The notes under the pieces were generated by a model. It did no database searches and was not told where the DNA came from. It saw nothing but the letters and a program-made list of their open reading frames with translations. The translations under genes were made by a program, and so were the position numbers. This document shows positions 63,738-64,000 of a stretch of DNA of 64,000 bases, piece by piece. The number at the start of each line of letters is the position of its first letter. The first letter of the stretch is position 1. Source of the DNA: Stenotrophomonas tumulicola (GTDB lineage Bacteria; Pseudomonadota; Gammaproteobacteria; Xanthomonadales; Xanthomonadaceae); assembly GCF_014117215.1 (NCBI RefSeq), contig NZ_JACGXS010000005.1, positions 186,001 to 250,000 on the forward strand, in the 5' to 3' direction.

Positions 63738-64000
63738 ATGAGCCCTACCGCAAGCAGTCCCGAAACCTGTGACCTGTTGATCGAAGCCGGCTACGTCGTC
63801 CCGATCGAACCGCATGCGGTGGTGCTGGAAGACCATGCCGTGGCCGTGCGCAACGGGGAGATCGTCGCGGTCCTGCCGCGCAACGAAGCGCGTGCGCGCT
63901 TCAGTGCTGCGCAGGTGGTCAGCCGTCCGGACGCGGCGTTGATGCCCGGCCTGGTCAATGCGCATACGCACAACCCGATGACCCTGCTGCGGGGCGTCGC
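63738..64000 (+). CDS. Amidohydrolase, MTA/SAH deaminase-like (5' end only)
   Basis: The first 87 codons of a metal-dependent hydrolase truncated by the window end. LIEAGYVVPIEPHAVVLEDHAVAVRNGEIVAVLP is the N-terminal beta-sandwich; PGLVNAHTHNPMTLLRG contains the HxH metal ligands of the TIM barrel. The wording matches the TRZ/ATZ (chlorohydrolase/MTA deaminase) family of nucleoside or methylthioadenosine deaminases. The substrate needs the missing C-terminal part. The SMAG pair lies just upstream. Confidence 0.85.
   Translation, partial: MSPTASSPETCDLLIEAGYVVPIEPHAVVLEDHAVAVRNGEIVAVLPRNEARARFSAAQVVSRPDAALMPGLVNAHTHNPMTLLRGV

Overview
The window is about 64 kb of GC-rich chromosome from a gammaproteobacterium of the Lysobacterales (Xanthomonadaceae), most likely Stenotrophomonas. 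The evidence is the housekeeping gene order, the proteins' close resemblance to Stenotrophomonas/Xanthomonas versions, and many short GTAG-headed hairpin repeats of the SMAG type known from S. maltophilia. No prophage, complete IS, integron or CRISPR array is visible. The window is mostly core chromosome, with accessory metabolic, envelope and signalling genes between the core blocks.

Layout. 1-9.3 kb: rimP-nusA-infB-rbfA-truB-rpsO-pnp (ribosome maturation, initiation, RNA decay). 9.3-15 kb: a secreted GH18 chitinase-like enzyme convergent with a four-gene iron operon on the minus strand (TonB-dependent siderophore receptor, two small membrane proteins, PepSY membrane protein) behind a Fur-box-like site. 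15-23.2 kb: thrS (with a leader peptide and attenuator), infC (ATC start), rpmI, rplT, pheS, pheT, ihfA, a MerR-family regulator and tRNA-Pro. 23.5-30 kb: an MHS/KgtP-type transporter, an SMR efflux protein, several small proteins, a two-repeat DUF3011 protein, dxs and an HNH nuclease. 30-30.5 kb: a tandem array of 125-bp units. 30.5-36.6 kb: acyl-CoA dehydrogenase, two lipoproteins, lipocalin, YkgJ-type protein, tRNA-Phe, NADP oxidoreductase. 36.6-45.8 kb: tRNA-Ala, a TonB receptor, rnd, an FGE-like lipoprotein, an M48 protease, xseA, queG. 45.8-53.3 kb: nnrD-tsaE-amiC-mutL-DUF1684-TraB/GumN, colinear. 53.4-64 kb: phaR, phaB, gluQ, htpX, suhB, trmJ, a periplasmic binding protein coupled to a GGDEF-EAL protein, epmB, efp, and the 5' end of an amidohydrolase.

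How parts work together. The first and third blocks are translation and transcription machinery. nnrD/tsaE/amiC/mutL is the conserved mutL neighbourhood. epmB and efp are divergent, and EpmB makes the beta-lysine used to modify EF-P. The binding-protein/GGDEF-EAL pair looks like a periplasmic ligand sensor feeding c-di-GMP turnover.

Most notable non-coding structure: (i) two large inverted repeats built from one core (GGGGACGGAGGGGATTAAG) between convergent genes, supplying the last codons and stop codons of three unrelated proteins; (ii) the 125-bp tandem array with an internal terminator, beside a 23-bp-stem hairpin just upstream of the HNH gene; (iii) SMAG elements, one giving a protease its stop codon; (iv) a Thr-codon leader peptide plus terminator before thrS; (v) a 23-bp divergent intergenic region (queG/nnrD) where one AGTATAGAAT block offers overlapping -10 elements to both strands. 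All readings come from inspection only; no database search or folding program was run.
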